Of a stretch of DNA of 50,694 bases, positions 9,796 through 18,691 are shown piece after piece (within the stretch, counting starts at the first letter, position 1; every line of letters begins with the position of its first letter). The notes beneath the pieces are model-generated. The model was not told where the DNA came from. It saw only the letters and a list, made by a program, of their open reading frames with translations, and ran no database searches. The stretch is from Planctomycetaceae bacterium (GTDB taxonomy: Bacteria > Planctomycetota > Planctomycetia > Pirellulales > UBA1268). Position numbers and translations under genes: made by a program. The DNA is taken from the NCBI GenBank assembly GCA_005789975.1, contig SXWC01000017.1:1-50694 (forward strand), written 5' to 3'.

Positions 9796-10574
9796 GTCGG
9801 CTTCGCCTCCAGCCGGTCGCTTTCCGCGCGAAACGCGGGGGCATGGCCGTTGAACGAGCGCACGAGCCGCACGAGCGCGTCGCGGGGCGTGCCCCGCTGC
9901 CCGTAGAAGCCGGTGAGGCTCACAAGGTTTGGCGACTCGCTCGGTCCGAAGCAGCCGAAGCACTCGCGATCGTGGGCCGGGCAGATCCCGCCGCAGCCCG
10001 CCTGGGTGACCGGCCCGAGGCAGGCGATCCCGCGGGCCACGGCCACGCAGACCGTCCCACGGGCCTTGCACTCCACACACACGCTGTGCCCCGGCACGCG
10101 GGGCTTGCGGCCGAGAACCAGTGCCGTGATCAGGTCGACAAGCTGCCCGCGATCGATCGGGCAGCCGCGGAGTTCGAAGTCTACGGACACATGGACGGCG
10201 ATCGACGTGCTCGTGGCGAGCGTGTCGATGAACGCCGGCGTGGCGTAGACGCTCGACACGAAGTCGTCGATCCGACCCCAGTTGCGCAGAGCCTGAATCC
10301 CTCCGGCCGTGGCGCAAGCGCCGATCGTGACGAGAAACCGGCACTGGCGGCGGATCTCCCGGATCCGCGCGGCATCCTCGGCCGTCGAGATCGAGCCCTC
10401 CACGAGCCCGACGTCGTAGGGGCCGGGCACGACCTGCGATCGGGCCTCGAGAAAGTGGTCGATCTCGACCTTCTCGGCGATCTCGAGGAGCCGGTCCTCC
10501 GCATCGAGCAGCTGCAGCTGGCAGCCGTCGCACGAGGCGAACTTGAACACGGCGATTCGGGGCTTGGCAGGCAT
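9792..10574 (-). CDS. hyhS: Group 3b hydrogenase small delta subunit
   Basis: A 260-aa small subunit with [12 protein letters not shown] at the N-terminus (proximal-cluster cysteines), GACATAGG in the middle, and a cysteine-rich C-terminal half ([33 protein letters not shown]) for further [4Fe-4S] clusters. It relays electrons between the alpha and the beta/gamma subunits. It has no Tat signal, which fits a cytosolic enzyme. Its start is separated from the gamma gene by an unrelated metallopeptidase gene, and a promoter-like sequence lies 63 bp upstream. The delta-alpha pair may therefore be transcribed on its own. Confidence 0.9.
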   Translation of the reverse strand: MPAKPRIAVFKFASCDGCQLQLLDAEDRLLEIAEKVEIDHFLEARSQVVPGPYDVGLVEGSISTAEDAARIREIRRQCRFLVTIGACATAGGIQALRNWGRIDDFVSSVYATPAFIDTLATSTSIAVHVSVDFELRGCPIDRGQLVDLITALVLGRKPRVPGHSVCVECKARGTVCVAVARGIACLGPVTQAGCGGICPAHDRECFGCFGPSESPNLVSLTGFYGQRGTPRDALVRLVRSFNGHAPAFRAESDRLEAKPT

Positions 10575-10636
10575 CGGGGTCTCGTGGCCGCGCGAGTCGC
10601 GATCTCCCCCGCGGGAACACCGCGGCTCCTCGCCCC

Positions 10637-10666
10637 ATTATCGAGGGTCATCCCCGGCAAGAACAA
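10637..10666 (-). promoter_or_regulatory. Candidate sigma-70-like promoter for the hydrogenase delta-alpha pair
   Basis: On the minus strand TTGTTC (10666-10661) and GATAAT (10642-10637) are separated by 18 bases, about 63 bases before the delta start codon. It lies between the end of the metallopeptidase gene and the delta gene, where a new promoter would be needed if the peptidase were an insertion. This is a motif call only. Confidence 0.4.
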
Positions 10667-10696
10667 TGACCTCCGGGGCAGGAAGAGCTGAAACGT

Positions 10697-11467
10697 TCAG
10701 CGCATCGGCCCCCAGATCTCGGCCAGAAGCTGGAAGATCCCGGGAAACTCCGTCTCGAGCTCGGCCCGGTTGAACGGATGAAAGTCGTTCGAGCCGACGT
10801 AGGCCTCGGTCATCTCAGCGAAAAACTCCTTGTGATCGGTGAGGCCGTAGTGCCGCGCGCGGGCCCCGTTGAAGAGGAGGGTGTCGTCGCCCTGGCCGCT
10901 CCTTTGGAACTCCTCCCAGGCCGCCACGATCCGTGGATCCTCGAAGCCAAGCACCTGATCGTGGTAGGCGTGGGCCAGTTCATGCAGGATGACCCAGGGC
11001 TGTTCGTTGATATTCCGCCGGGTGGCGACGTCGCGGGCCCGAGGGAGGTGCACGCACTTTTCGAGCATCGGTGGATAGCCGTTGGAGGCGAGCCATTCGG
11101 CGCTGGGGTGATACTGCATGCTGGCGAGCGTTCCGCACTCGCGATCGAGCACGATCGTCACGTTTCGCAGGGCATCGACTTTCGCCGGGGGCAGGACGAT
11201 GCGGATCTCCGCCAGCTTGGCGGCGAGAAACGCCAGGGCCTCACGCCCGAGGGATTCGTCGGGGCCTCCGGGAAGCAAGGCGTCATCAACGAGAATCGTG
11301 AAGCCCTCGAGCGACTGCGGTGACCGCGAGCCCGGTTGATCGGGCTTCAGCGCCGCGCCCCCGCCGGCCGGCTCGACGTCGGGGGCCTTCCGTGGTGCCG
11401 GATCGGCCGCGAGACCTCCGGCAGCCACGATGCTGAAAACGACTGCGGACGCGAGAAATCGTGGCAT
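10697..11467 (-). CDS. Secreted zinc metallopeptidase-like protein inserted in the hydrogenase operon
   Basis: A 256-aa protein starting at the internal ATG 11467, where a signal peptide begins (MPRFLASAVVFSIVAAGG then LAADPAPRK). A longer ORF upstream is out of character and runs through a repeat. The mature domain has HELAHAYHDQ (HExxH zinc site) and a downstream EFFAEMTEAY, whose Glu could be the third ligand (gluzincin-like). The rest (TDHKEFFAEMTEAYVGSNDFHPFN) resembles uncharacterised planctomycete exported peptidases. Nothing links it to hydrogenase assembly. An extracytoplasmic protease between two subunits of a cytosolic enzyme is odd, and it has its own upstream repeat module at 11541-11608. 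Confidence 0.8.
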   Translation of the reverse strand: MPRFLASAVVFSIVAAGGLAADPAPRKAPDVEPAGGGAALKPDQPGSRSPQSLEGFTILVDDALLPGGPDESLGREALAFLAAKLAEIRIVLPPAKVDALRNVTIVLDRECGTLASMQYHPSAEWLASNGYPPMLEKCVHLPRARDVATRRNINEQPWVILHELAHAYHDQVLGFEDPRIVAAWEEFQRSGQGDDTLLFNGARARHYGLTDHKEFFAEMTEAYVGSNDFHPFNRAELETEFPGIFQLLAEIWGPMR

Positions 11468-11767
11468 CGGTTTTCCTGCCGAGAGAACGGCTTTGGCGAC
11501 TCTCGACGTCGCTCCCCGTGCGGTTCCACCCAAGGATAGCGTGGACAAAGTCATCCATGAACATTGTCCACTTGATCGACCGGAGAAAACGCTGCTTGAG
11601 CCGTCGATTCTTTTCCTCCAAAGTCCGAAGCCGTCACACCTCGGCAACGCCGAACGGCAGGCTGCTTTCTGCCCATCGAAAACCCACTCTCTCTGGTGAC
11701 GCCAAGGTCAATAAACCGAACACTCAGGATGGATCAAGAAAAAGGGGAGGACGTCACCACCGCCGGT
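11468..11767. other. 300-bp non-coding gap with a dispersed upstream module
   Basis: This stretch separates the gamma subunit stop from the metallopeptidase start. It is visibly less GC-rich than its neighbours and holds one copy of the dispersed module (11541-11608, minus orientation). I see no convincing gene: the short ORFs lack a start with a ribosome site and have no family signature. Confidence 0.6.
11541..11608 (-). repeat. Dispersed upstream module, copy 1 (dyad GTGGACAA-N15-TTGTCCAC)
   Basis: A perfect 8-bp inverted repeat (11541-11548 and 11564-11571) encloses a 15-base core that reads TCATGGATGA on the minus strand. It is followed outward by CCGGTCGATC. The same layout recurs at 38490-38540 and 48010-48060, with the same 15-base spacing. 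It lies about 75 bp upstream of the metallopeptidase start, with a TATCCT -10-like box directly next to it. Confidence 0.65.
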
Positions 11768-12625
11768 TCATACCTGCGGGATCCGCAGGAGTGCCGCCAT
11801 CCTCCGGTAGGGGAGCACGGGGCCGTCGCGGCAGATGAAGAGCGGGCCGAACTGGCAGAGGCCGCAGTGGGCCACCGCACAGGCCATGTTCCGCTCGAGC
11901 GAGAGAAAGACATCGTCCGCTGCCACGCCACCTGTGGTCGCCGCCTCGGCCACGCCCACCATCATCGGATCGGGTCCGCAGCAGAGGATCGTCGTTGCGG
12001 ATGGATCGCGGATCGCGGGTGCAAGCAGATCGGTGACCAGACCGATCGGACCGCTCCACGCCCCCCCAGGGTCGTTCACGATCGTGCGGACATCGATCCC
12101 GGCCGCCCGCCAGCCGTCGTACTCGCGCGCATAGAGCAGACCTTCCGGCTGCCTCGCCCCGTGGAGCACCGTGACGGAGCGGCAGGCCCGCCCGGCCGCC
12201 AGACACAGGATCGCTGCCCGCTGCGAGGCGAGGCCCAGGCCGCCGGCGACGATGATGACGTCACGCCCGGCCACCTCGGCCACGGGCCAGGGTGTTCCGA
12301 AGGGACCGCGGACAAATACCTGATCGCCGACGCCGAGCCGGGCGAGCGCGTCGGTGACGTTGCCCACGGCGCGGACGGTATGGGCGAGCGTTTTCCGGCC
12401 GGCAGGATCAGAGCTCACCGAGATCGCCGCCTCGCCGATCCCGGGCAGGTAGAGCATGTTGAACTGGCCGGCGACGAATCGGTACTGATCGCGGGCGAGC
12501 ACGTCCTCGAGCTCGAGTTCATAGGTCCGTACCCCGGGCGTCTCGGGCGTGATCCCGCGGATCCGCGCGGCGTGCGATCGCCAGGGACTCTCCCGCGAGG
12601 CGGGGCCTGACAAGTGCCCGCTCAT
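11768..12625 (-). CDS. hyhG: Group 3b hydrogenase gamma subunit (FAD/NAD(P)-binding, [2Fe-2S])
   Basis: A 285-aa ferredoxin-NADP-reductase-fold protein. The N-terminal half is the FAD-binding barrel; [17 protein letters not shown] is the nucleotide-binding glycine loop. The C-terminal half ends with a Cys-rich cluster site, [20 protein letters not shown], of the dihydroorotate-dehydrogenase electron-transfer-subunit type. It exchanges electrons with NAD(P)H. The start ATG 12625 overlaps the beta stop by ATGA, so it is coupled to beta. The delta subunit is not next to it; a 300-bp gap and a peptidase gene intervene. Confidence 0.9.
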   Translation of the reverse strand: MSGHLSGPASRESPWRSHAARIRGITPETPGVRTYELELEDVLARDQYRFVAGQFNMLYLPGIGEAAISVSSDPAGRKTLAHTVRAVGNVTDALARLGVGDQVFVRGPFGTPWPVAEVAGRDVIIVAGGLGLASQRAAILCLAAGRACRSVTVLHGARQPEGLLYAREYDGWRAAGIDVRTIVNDPGGAWSGPIGLVTDLLAPAIRDPSATTILCCGPDPMMVGVAEAATTGGVAADDVFLSLERNMACAVAHCGLCQFGPLFICRDGPVLPYRRMAALLRIPQV

Positions 12626-13869
12626 GACGCAGTCCCGCCGGTCGGTGACGTGCCGGACGGCGATCCGCCATCGGGGGTCGTCCGGATCGCGGCGATCTCC
12701 TCGGTGACATCGATGCCGACGGGACACCAGGTGATGCAGCGCCCGCAGCCGGTGCAGCCCGACGTGTCGAACTGGTCGATCCAGCCGGCGAACTTGTGCG
12801 TCAGCCACTGGCGATACCGGGCGGCCGTCGCGCTCCGCACGCTGTGGCCGTGAATCCTGGCGTGATCGAGCGAGAAGCAGCTCGCCCACTGCCGCTCGCG
12901 ATCGACATGATCACCGGAAAGATCGGCAACCTCCTGCACCGACGAACAAAAGCAGGTCGGACAGACGAGCGTGCAGTTGGTGCAGGAGAGGCACCGCGTG
13001 GCCACCTCCTCCCAGCGGGGATGCTCGAGGTTCGTCATCAGCAGGTCGCGGATGCCGTGGGTGTCGAGGCTGCGGGGCCGGGGCTCGCCGTCGACCGGCC
13101 GCCGGGCGTGCATCCCCGCGGCAAGCGCACGCGAGACACCCCGCGTCTTTTCGACCTCCTCCATCGAGCAGCCGGGGATGATCGCCCCCGTCGCCATCGC
13201 CCCGGCGAGCACGGCCGCCCCGCGGTCGCTGCCCACCTCGCAGGTGAAGTCGGCATCGAGCTCCGTGAGCGCCAGGTCGAACCCCGGTCCCGCGGCCGGG
13301 CCGCTGCCCATCGAGTGGCAGAAGCAGGTGGCCGCCGCCCGCCGACAGTTGACCGCGACGAGAAAGAGCCGCTCGCGCCGCGACTTGTAGGCCTCGTCAA
13401 CCCAGCCGCTGCCGAGGAAGACCCGGTCTTGGACCGCGAGCGCGGCCAGATCGCAGCCGCGCACGCCCAGCACCGCCAAGGGAACCGCCGCCGCGGGGGG
13501 AGGTGACTGGCTCCACGAGCCGGATGCCTGGACGAACGACGCGATCGTTTCCCGCGCGGGGAAAAGGAAGTTCTTGAGCGAGTGGGGGCCGACGACGTGG
13601 TCGAACGTACCGGCGGCGGGATCGTGCCTGAGCCGATACATGCCGCCGTCCTGCTCGTCGAGCCAGCCGGTGGGCAGCTCGGCCACGCCGCGAAGGTCAC
13701 GGATCACAATCGCCCCGTCGGACACCTGCGGCCCCACCACGCGATGACCGGTCCGCCAGAGCACGTCGATCACGGACTGAAGGCCGGTTCGGTCGAGCCT
13801 GTGGAAGGAGCCGACGGCAGGTGGGGACGTGGGCATCGAGGCCTCGACGACGGGGTGACCTTCCTGCAA
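12622..13869 (-). CDS. hyhB: Group 3b hydrogenase beta subunit ([4Fe-4S] ferredoxin type)
   Basis: A protein of up to 415 aa from the sulfhydrogenase beta family. Two [4Fe-4S] sites are visible in the last third, [14 protein letters not shown] and [16 protein letters not shown]. The N-terminal domain has [14 protein letters not shown], typical of the family. Beta and gamma shuttle electrons between the hydrogenase dimer and NAD(P). The first Met (13869) and a second Met 11 residues in (13836) are both possible starts; MPTSPPAVG at the latter looks natural. It is first in its operon and divergent from psuG. Confidence 0.9.
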   Translation of the reverse strand: MQEGHPVVEASMPTSPPAVGSFHRLDRTGLQSVIDVLWRTGHRVVGPQVSDGAIVIRDLRGVAELPTGWLDEQDGGMYRLRHDPAAGTFDHVVGPHSLKNFLFPARETIASFVQASGSWSQSPPPAAAVPLAVLGVRGCDLAALAVQDRVFLGSGWVDEAYKSRRERLFLVAVNCRRAAATCFCHSMGSGPAAGPGFDLALTELDADFTCEVGSDRGAAVLAGAMATGAIIPGCSMEEVEKTRGVSRALAAGMHARRPVDGEPRPRSLDTHGIRDLLMTNLEHPRWEEVATRCLSCTNCTLVCPTCFCSSVQEVADLSGDHVDRERQWASCFSLDHARIHGHSVRSATAARYRQWLTHKFAGWIDQFDTSGCTGCGRCITWCPVGIDVTEEIAAIRTTPDGGSPSGTSPTGGTAS

Positions 13870-14128
13870 CTGTCGATGCTACGGCCCCGGGATGCAAACC
13901 CCGCCGCTCCCCATCGCGTCAACCGTCTGCTACACCGGGGGACATGATCGCCAAGCCAGCCGTCGCGAGAGCCTTCGGCGTGCCACCGGGCACGATCGAG
14001 CGGGGCGTCGTGTCGGCAGGTGTCACGATCGAAGACCGGGGGAACCGGGGTTCGACGGCCGTCAGTTCCGCGATCGCCCCGCAGCGTCACTTCGACTGGT
14101 TTGGGACAGCCGCCGTGGAGCCATCCGC
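13870..14128. other. 259-bp divergent gap between hyhB and psuG
   Basis: The gap should hold the promoters of the group 3b operon (minus) and of psuG (plus). An open frame starting at ATG 13944 crosses it, but I see no ribosome site or recognisable protein family, and it overlaps the psuG start in another frame. No clear repeat or hairpin was found. Confidence 0.4.
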
Positions 14129-15040
14129 ATGAGCGACCTCTTTCACGTCTCGCCAGACGTCACCGCGGCGGTCGCGGGCGGCCGTGCCGTGGTGGCGCTC
14201 GAAACCACGCTCGTGACGCACGGCCTCCCGCAGCCCGATGGCGAGCGGGTGGCGGCCGCGCTCGAGGAGGTTGTCCGCGCGCGGGGGGCGACCCCGGCCA
14301 CGATCGGCATTCTCGACGGCTCTGTCCGCGTCGGGCTCACGCGCGACGACCTCGCGAGGCTCGCGGCGACTCCCCATCCGGTGAAGGTCAACCTCGGCAA
14401 CTTCGCGGCGGAGTTGGCGGCCGGAGGCTCTTGTTCCACGACCGTGGCGGCGACGATGTTTGCCGCCTGGAGGGCGGGAATCCGCGTGTTCGCCACCGGG
14501 GGCATCGGCGGCGTCCATCGCGGCGCGACCGAGACGGGCGACGTCTCGGCGGACCTCACGGCGCTGTCGAGGTATCCCGTGGCCGTGGTCTGCGCCGGGG
14601 CGAAGGCGATCCTCGACCTGCCACGAACCCTCGAGATGCTCGAAACCCTCGGCGTGCCGATCCTGGGCATGGCCACGGCCGAGTTTCCGGCCTTCTATCG
14701 CCGGGAAAGCGGCCTCCGGGTGGATCGCCGCTGCGACACGATCGCCGAGGTGGCTGCCGCGGTCCGCACGCACTTCGACCTCGGCTTCACATCGGGGCTC
14801 GTGATCGCCAATCCGGTGCCCGAGGCGGACGCCCTGCCGAGGGAACTCCACGATTCGGCGCTGGGCACGGCACTCGTGGAGGCGATCGAGGTGAGCGGTC
14901 GCGAGGTCACGCCCTACCTGCTCGACCGCATGCGGGCCCTCACCGGCAACGCGAGCGTGAAGACCAACGAGGCCCTCCTTCTCAACAACGCCCACGTCGC
15001 GGCCGACCTCGCCGTGGCCCTCGCCCGGACACCGCGCTGA
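14129..15040 (+). CDS. psuG: Pseudouridine-5'-phosphate glycosidase
   Basis: A 303-aa enzyme that reversibly splits pseudouridine 5'-phosphate into uracil and ribose 5-phosphate. It has the family motifs ALETTLVTHGLPQP (catalytic Glu), GGIGGVHRGA, and VVCAGAKAILDLPRTLE (Schiff-base Lys), and the C-terminal TGNASVKTNEALLLNNA. Length matches the family. No psuK kinase is seen nearby, so phosphorylation of pseudouridine must be encoded elsewhere. Its uracil product is the substrate of the preT-preA pathway 2 kb downstream. Confidence 0.94.
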   Translation: MSDLFHVSPDVTAAVAGGRAVVALETTLVTHGLPQPDGERVAAALEEVVRARGATPATIGILDGSVRVGLTRDDLARLAATPHPVKVNLGNFAAELAAGGSCSTTVAATMFAAWRAGIRVFATGGIGGVHRGATETGDVSADLTALSRYPVAVVCAGAKAILDLPRTLEMLETLGVPILGMATAEFPAFYRRESGLRVDRRCDTIAEVAAAVRTHFDLGFTSGLVIANPVPEADALPRELHDSALGTALVEAIEVSGREVTPYLLDRMRALTGNASVKTNEALLLNNAHVAADLAVALARTPR

Positions 15041-15054
15041 CACCGCCCCTCCGC

Positions 15055-15093
15055 CCTGATCGGGCCTCCTGATCACACCTCCTGATCGGGCGA
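15055..15093. repeat. Three tandem 13-bp repeats (CCTGATC...) between convergent genes
   Basis: CCTGATC occurs at 15055, 15068 and 15081, exactly 13 bases apart: CCTGATCGGGCCT, CCTGATCACACCT, CCTGATCGGGCGA. They fill the 69-bp gap between the stops of psuG and pdxH. The first unit overlaps a small GCCC...GGGC dyad. A bidirectional transcription end is possible. Confidence 0.6.
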
Positions 15094-15109
15094 GGCGTGT
15101 CGTCGCGGC

Positions 15110-15757
15110 CTACGGGGCGAGCCGTTCGAGCTTCCAGTTTCCGGCGGCGTCGCGGTGAAAGACGAGCCGATCGTGCAGTCGGCTCGGCCGCCCCTGCCAA
15201 AACTCGATCCGCTCGGGCAGCAGGCGAAAGCCGCCCCAGTTGGCCGGTCGCGGGATCTCCGCATCGTCCGGGTGCTCCGCGCGAAACCGTGCGAAGAGCG
15301 ACTCGAGCGCTTCCCGGTCGGGAATCACCCGGCTCTGCGGCGAACTCAGCGCGCCGATCCGTGAAGCGGTCGGCCGCGTCCGGAAATACTCGTCAGACTC
15401 GGCCGCGGTCTTCCGCTCCACGGGGCCCTCGATCCGCACCTGCCGTTCGAGCTCGGCCCAGTGGAAGGTCAGCGCGGCCCGGGGATTGGCGGCGAGTTCG
15501 CGGCCCTTCTGGCTGTCGTAGTTCGTGAAAAAGGAGAAGCCGCGGGAGTCGAAGCCCCGCAGCAGCACGATCCGGGCCGAGGGGCGGCCGTCGGGCGTCG
15601 CGGTGGAGAGCGTCATCGCCTCCGGCTCCGGCAAGCCCGCCGCGACGGCGTCGTCGTACCAGGCCGAGAACTGGCCGATCGGATCGCGATCGACCGTCGC
15701 CTCGTCGAGTTCGCCCCGCTCGTATTCCTTGCGGGCGTGCGTGGTCCTGTGTTGCAT
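15110..15757 (-). CDS. pdxH: Pyridoxamine/pyridoxine 5'-phosphate oxidase
   Basis: A 215-aa FMN-dependent oxidase making pyridoxal 5'-phosphate. Family signatures include [34 protein letters not shown] for FMN and substrate binding, and the C-terminal [11 protein letters not shown]. It starts one base after the stop of the amidase gene, so both are transcribed together. PLP is the cofactor of the class III aminotransferase in the same neighbourhood, which may explain its place here. Confidence 0.95.
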   Translation of the reverse strand: MQHRTTHARKEYERGELDEATVDRDPIGQFSAWYDDAVAAGLPEPEAMTLSTATPDGRPSARIVLLRGFDSRGFSFFTNYDSQKGRELAANPRAALTFHWAELERQVRIEGPVERKTAAESDEYFRTRPTASRIGALSSPQSRVIPDREALESLFARFRAEHPDDAEIPRPANWGGFRLLPERIEFWQGRPSRLHDRLVFHRDAAGNWKLERLAP

Positions 15758-15758
15758 G

Positions 15759-17018
15759 TCAGCAGCTCCCTGAACGAGTCGCGACCCAGTGCATCGTCTT
15801 CTCCGCGAGGCGGTCGAGCGCCGCCACCGCCAGCTCGAGGTGGTCGCGTCGCGTGTCCTCGATTTTGCTGTGGCTGATGCCCCGGAGGCTCTGCACGAAG
15901 AGCATCGCCGTGGGCACGCCGGCCCTCGCCATCTCCGCCGCGTCGTGCAGCGGGCCCGACGGGAGGCGGTGCGACGTGCCGCAGGTCTCGCGAACCACGT
16001 CGTCGGCGAAGGCGATCAGATCGGGATGGAACGGTGCCGGAGGAATGTGACAGAGGCGCTCCCACGCGACGTCCACGCCCCCCTCGGCCGCGAACCGCGC
16101 CGCCGCATCGCGGGCCTCGGCATGCATCGCGGCCAGCGCCGCCGCGTCGAGGTGCCGCTGATCGAGCGTGATCCTGCATTCCTCCACCACGCTCGTCACG
16201 ATCCCCGGAAGCGTGGTGCAGGAGCCGATCGTGCACACGCCGCCGTGACTGCGGGCGGCGATCGCGTAGATCTCCTGGGCCATTTTTGCGGCGGCGAGAA
16301 ACGCGTCACGGCGGCGGTTCATGGGCGTGCTGCCCGAGTGCGCCGCCTGTCCGCGAAACGTCAGCGCGTGCCGTTCGACGCCGAACGTCCCGAGCACGGC
16401 GCCCAGTGGCAGTCCGAGATCGAGGAGCACCGGCCCCTGCTCGATGTGGAGTTCGAGGTAGGCCGCCGCCGAGGCGAGCTCGCAGCCGCTCTCCTTGACC
16501 CGCTCAAACTCGATGCCGACGCGCCGCAGGGCGTCGGGCAGGCCGATGCCCTGAGCGTCCACGAGCCTCCGCGCCTCGTCGAGGTCGAGACTGCCGCAGC
16601 AGGCCGCGGAGCCGAACAGGCTCTTGCCGAACCGGGCTCCCTCTTCATCGGCCCAATCGACGACGCGGACGGTGACGGGTGGTTTCCCGGCGTGCTGAAC
16701 GCAGATCCGGCGGAGCACCTCGACGCCGGCGAGCAGGCCGAGGCAGCCGTCGAGCCAGCCGCCGTTGGGCACGGAGTCGAGATGGCCGCCGATCACGACG
16801 GCGCGGTCGCTGGCTCCCCGCAGCGTGGTCCAGCGATTGCCGGCGGTGTCGTCGTGAATCTCGACGGGGAGACCGGCGAACCGCTCGCGAAACCACCGCC
16901 GGGCCTCGACCCACACCGGCGTGAAGGCCACCCGCTGGGCGCCTTCGTCATCGGCGGTCAGCGTCCGCAACTCCTCGAGTTCACGGATCGTTCGCGAGGA
17001 GTCGGCCGTGAAGAGCAT
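15759..17018 (-). CDS. Zn-dependent amidase, M20 family (beta-ureidopropionase / N-carbamoyl-amino-acid hydrolase type)
   Basis: A 419-aa enzyme starting at ATG 17018; the open frame extends 32 residues further upstream but without family similarity. The metal-site motifs [29 protein letters not shown] and LELHIEQGP are those of AllC/HyuC/PydC amidases; [11 protein letters not shown] lies in the dimerisation domain. Beside dihydropyrimidine dehydrogenase, dihydropyrimidinase and an aminotransferase it most likely cleaves N-carbamoyl-beta-alanine to beta-alanine, CO2 and ammonia. Allantoate or N-carbamoyl-L-amino-acid hydrolysis cannot be excluded from sequence. Divergent from preT with a 211-bp shared upstream region. 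Confidence 0.87.
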   Translation of the reverse strand: MLFTADSSRTIRELEELRTLTADDEGAQRVAFTPVWVEARRWFRERFAGLPVEIHDDTAGNRWTTLRGASDRAVVIGGHLDSVPNGGWLDGCLGLLAGVEVLRRICVQHAGKPPVTVRVVDWADEEGARFGKSLFGSAACCGSLDLDEARRLVDAQGIGLPDALRRVGIEFERVKESGCELASAAAYLELHIEQGPVLLDLGLPLGAVLGTFGVERHALTFRGQAAHSGSTPMNRRRDAFLAAAKMAQEIYAIAARSHGGVCTIGSCTTLPGIVTSVVEECRITLDQRHLDAAALAAMHAEARDAAARFAAEGGVDVAWERLCHIPPAPFHPDLIAFADDVVRETCGTSHRLPSGPLHDAAEMARAGVPTAMLFVQSLRGISHSKIEDTRRDHLELAVAALDRLAEKTMHWVATRSGSC

Positions 17019-17229
17019 GGCGGTATCGTGACGCGCCCCGGTATACGAGGGCAACCCGGGTGACGGAGGCCGCGGCACAACGACGGGTGGCCGGCGGTCC
17101 GGACCCGTCGCCATTTCCGGAGTGAACGTCCCCGGCCTATCTTAAGAAGGCCGCTTACGGAGACCGCTCGGGGAAACCGATGGAACGATGCGGCCCAGCA
17201 GACGACCGCATCAGGAGACACGTCCAGCG
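17019..17229. promoter_or_regulatory. Divergent promoter region of the pyrimidine catabolic genes
   Basis: These 211 bp separate the amidase-pdxH operon (minus) from preT-preA (plus). A TATCTT box at 17138-17143 could be a -10 for preT; AGGAGA at 17215-17220 is a good ribosome site for ATG 17230. No regulator gene is adjacent, so a shared operator would be recognised by a remote protein. Confidence 0.4.
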
Positions 17230-18678
17230 ATGCCGATCCGACCCCTGATCGATGAGGCGACAGCGGCAGCGGCGATGGCCGACATCAAGCCGCCGTTCTC
17301 GCCCCAGGAGGCGAGGGTCGAGGCAGGCCGCTGCCTGTTCTGCTTCGACGCCCCCTGCATCATGGCCTGCCCCACGGGCATCGACGTTCCCACCTTCATC
17401 CGCAAGATCACGACCGACAACGTGACCGGAGCGGCACGCACGATCCTCGAGGCCAACGTGCTCGGCGCGAGCTGTGCCCGCGTCTGCCCGACACAGATGC
17501 TCTGCGAGGGTGCCTGCGTGATGCTCGACCTGGAGAAGGACCCCATCCAGATCGGACGGCTGCAGCGATTCGCGACGGATCACGTGGCGGCGAACCGGAT
17601 CGACGTGCTGACGGCGCCCCGGATCAAGGACATGGGCCGCGTGGCGGTGCTCGGCGCCGGGCCGGCGGGCCTCGGCTGCGCCGCGGAACTCGCCCGGCTC
17701 GGCCATGCCGTCACCGTCTACGAGAAGAAGCCCGCGGGCGGCGGCCTCAACACCTTCGGCATCGCCGTCTACAAGATGCAGCCGGAGGTCAGCCTCGAAG
17801 AGGTGCGGATGATCGAGCGGCTCGGCGTCACGTTCCGCTACGGCGTCGAGCTCGGCCGCGACATGTCCCTCGCCGACCTCCAGCATGATTGCGATGCGAT
17901 CTTCATCGGCATCGGCCTCGGCGGCGGGAATCGGCTCGGCATCCCCGGCGAGGATCTGCCCGAGGTGGTCGATGCCCTCGAGTTCATCGAGTGGATCCAC
18001 ACCCGGCCGCTGGAGCAGGTGCCGGTGGGCCGCCGCGTGGCCGTGGTCGGCTGCGGCAACACGGCGATCGATGCGGTCACCCAGGCGAAGCGGCTCGGCG
18101 CCGAGGAGGCCACGATCATCTACCGCCGTGGAGCGGCCGAGATGTCGGCCTACCCCTTCGAATACGACCTCGCCAAGGCCGACGGGGCCACGTTTCTCTT
18201 CGACACCGTGCCCGTCGAGGTGGTGGCGACCGACGGCCACACCTCGGCCCTCAGGCTCGCCCGCACGATGGTCCACGACGGCCGCGTCGAGATCGTGCCC
18301 GGCAGTGAATGGACGCAGCCCTGCGATCTCGTGCTCAAGGCGGTCGGGCAGGAGAAGCAGGTCCGCCTGCTCCAGCGGCTCTTCCCGGGACTGACGCTCG
18401 ACCGCCGGGGCCGGGTGGAGCACGATCCCGCGACGATGCGGACGAGCCTTCCCAACGTGTTCGTCGGCGGGGATGCCGCCAGCGGGGGCCGTGAGGTCGT
18501 CAACGCCGTGGCGGAGGGCAAGAAGGCCGCGCGGGGCATCCACGCCGCGCTCTCCGGCAACGCGGTGACCGGCCCGGTGCAGCCGTCGCGCTACGGCGCG
18601 GCGGACGGCGCCGCCGGTTCCGGCTTCAACCATCCGATCCGCGTTCACGAACTGGAGGCCGCCCCGAACAAGGGCTGA
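17230..18678 (+). CDS. preT: NAD-dependent dihydropyrimidine dehydrogenase subunit PreT
   Basis: A 482-aa flavo-iron-sulfur protein of the GltD-like family. The N-terminus carries two [4Fe-4S] motifs (CLFCFDAPCIMACPTGID; CARVCPTQMLCEGAC). It is followed by an FAD site (VAVLGAGPAGLGCA) and an NAD(P)H site (VAVVGCGNTAID). It feeds electrons from NAD(P)H to PreA for reduction of uracil and thymine to dihydropyrimidines. ATG 17230 is chosen for its AGGAGA site nine bases upstream over an earlier in-frame ATG at 17188. Thirteen bases separate it from preA. Confidence 0.92.
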   Translation: MPIRPLIDEATAAAAMADIKPPFSPQEARVEAGRCLFCFDAPCIMACPTGIDVPTFIRKITTDNVTGAARTILEANVLGASCARVCPTQMLCEGACVMLDLEKDPIQIGRLQRFATDHVAANRIDVLTAPRIKDMGRVAVLGAGPAGLGCAAELARLGHAVTVYEKKPAGGGLNTFGIAVYKMQPEVSLEEVRMIERLGVTFRYGVELGRDMSLADLQHDCDAIFIGIGLGGGNRLGIPGEDLPEVVDALEFIEWIHTRPLEQVPVGRRVAVVGCGNTAIDAVTQAKRLGAEEATIIYRRGAAEMSAYPFEYDLAKADGATFLFDTVPVEVVATDGHTSALRLARTMVHDGRVEIVPGSEWTQPCDLVLKAVGQEKQVRLLQRLFPGLTLDRRGRVEHDPATMRTSLPNVFVGGDAASGGREVVNAVAEGKKAARGIHAALSGNAVTGPVQPSRYGAADGAAGSGFNHPIRVHELEAAPNKG

Positions 18679-18691
18679 CGATCACCCGACC

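Noticed and set aside
11286..11621. Minus-strand frame beginning MEEKNRRLKQRFLRS, reminiscent of a transposase helix.
   Set aside because: It runs out of frame into the metallopeptidase gene and its start lies in the dispersed module; no transposase catalytic motif.
13944..14132. Possible 62-aa gene beginning MIAKPAVARAFGV before psuG.
   Set aside because: No ribosome site, no recognised family, overlaps the psuG start; kept only as a note.
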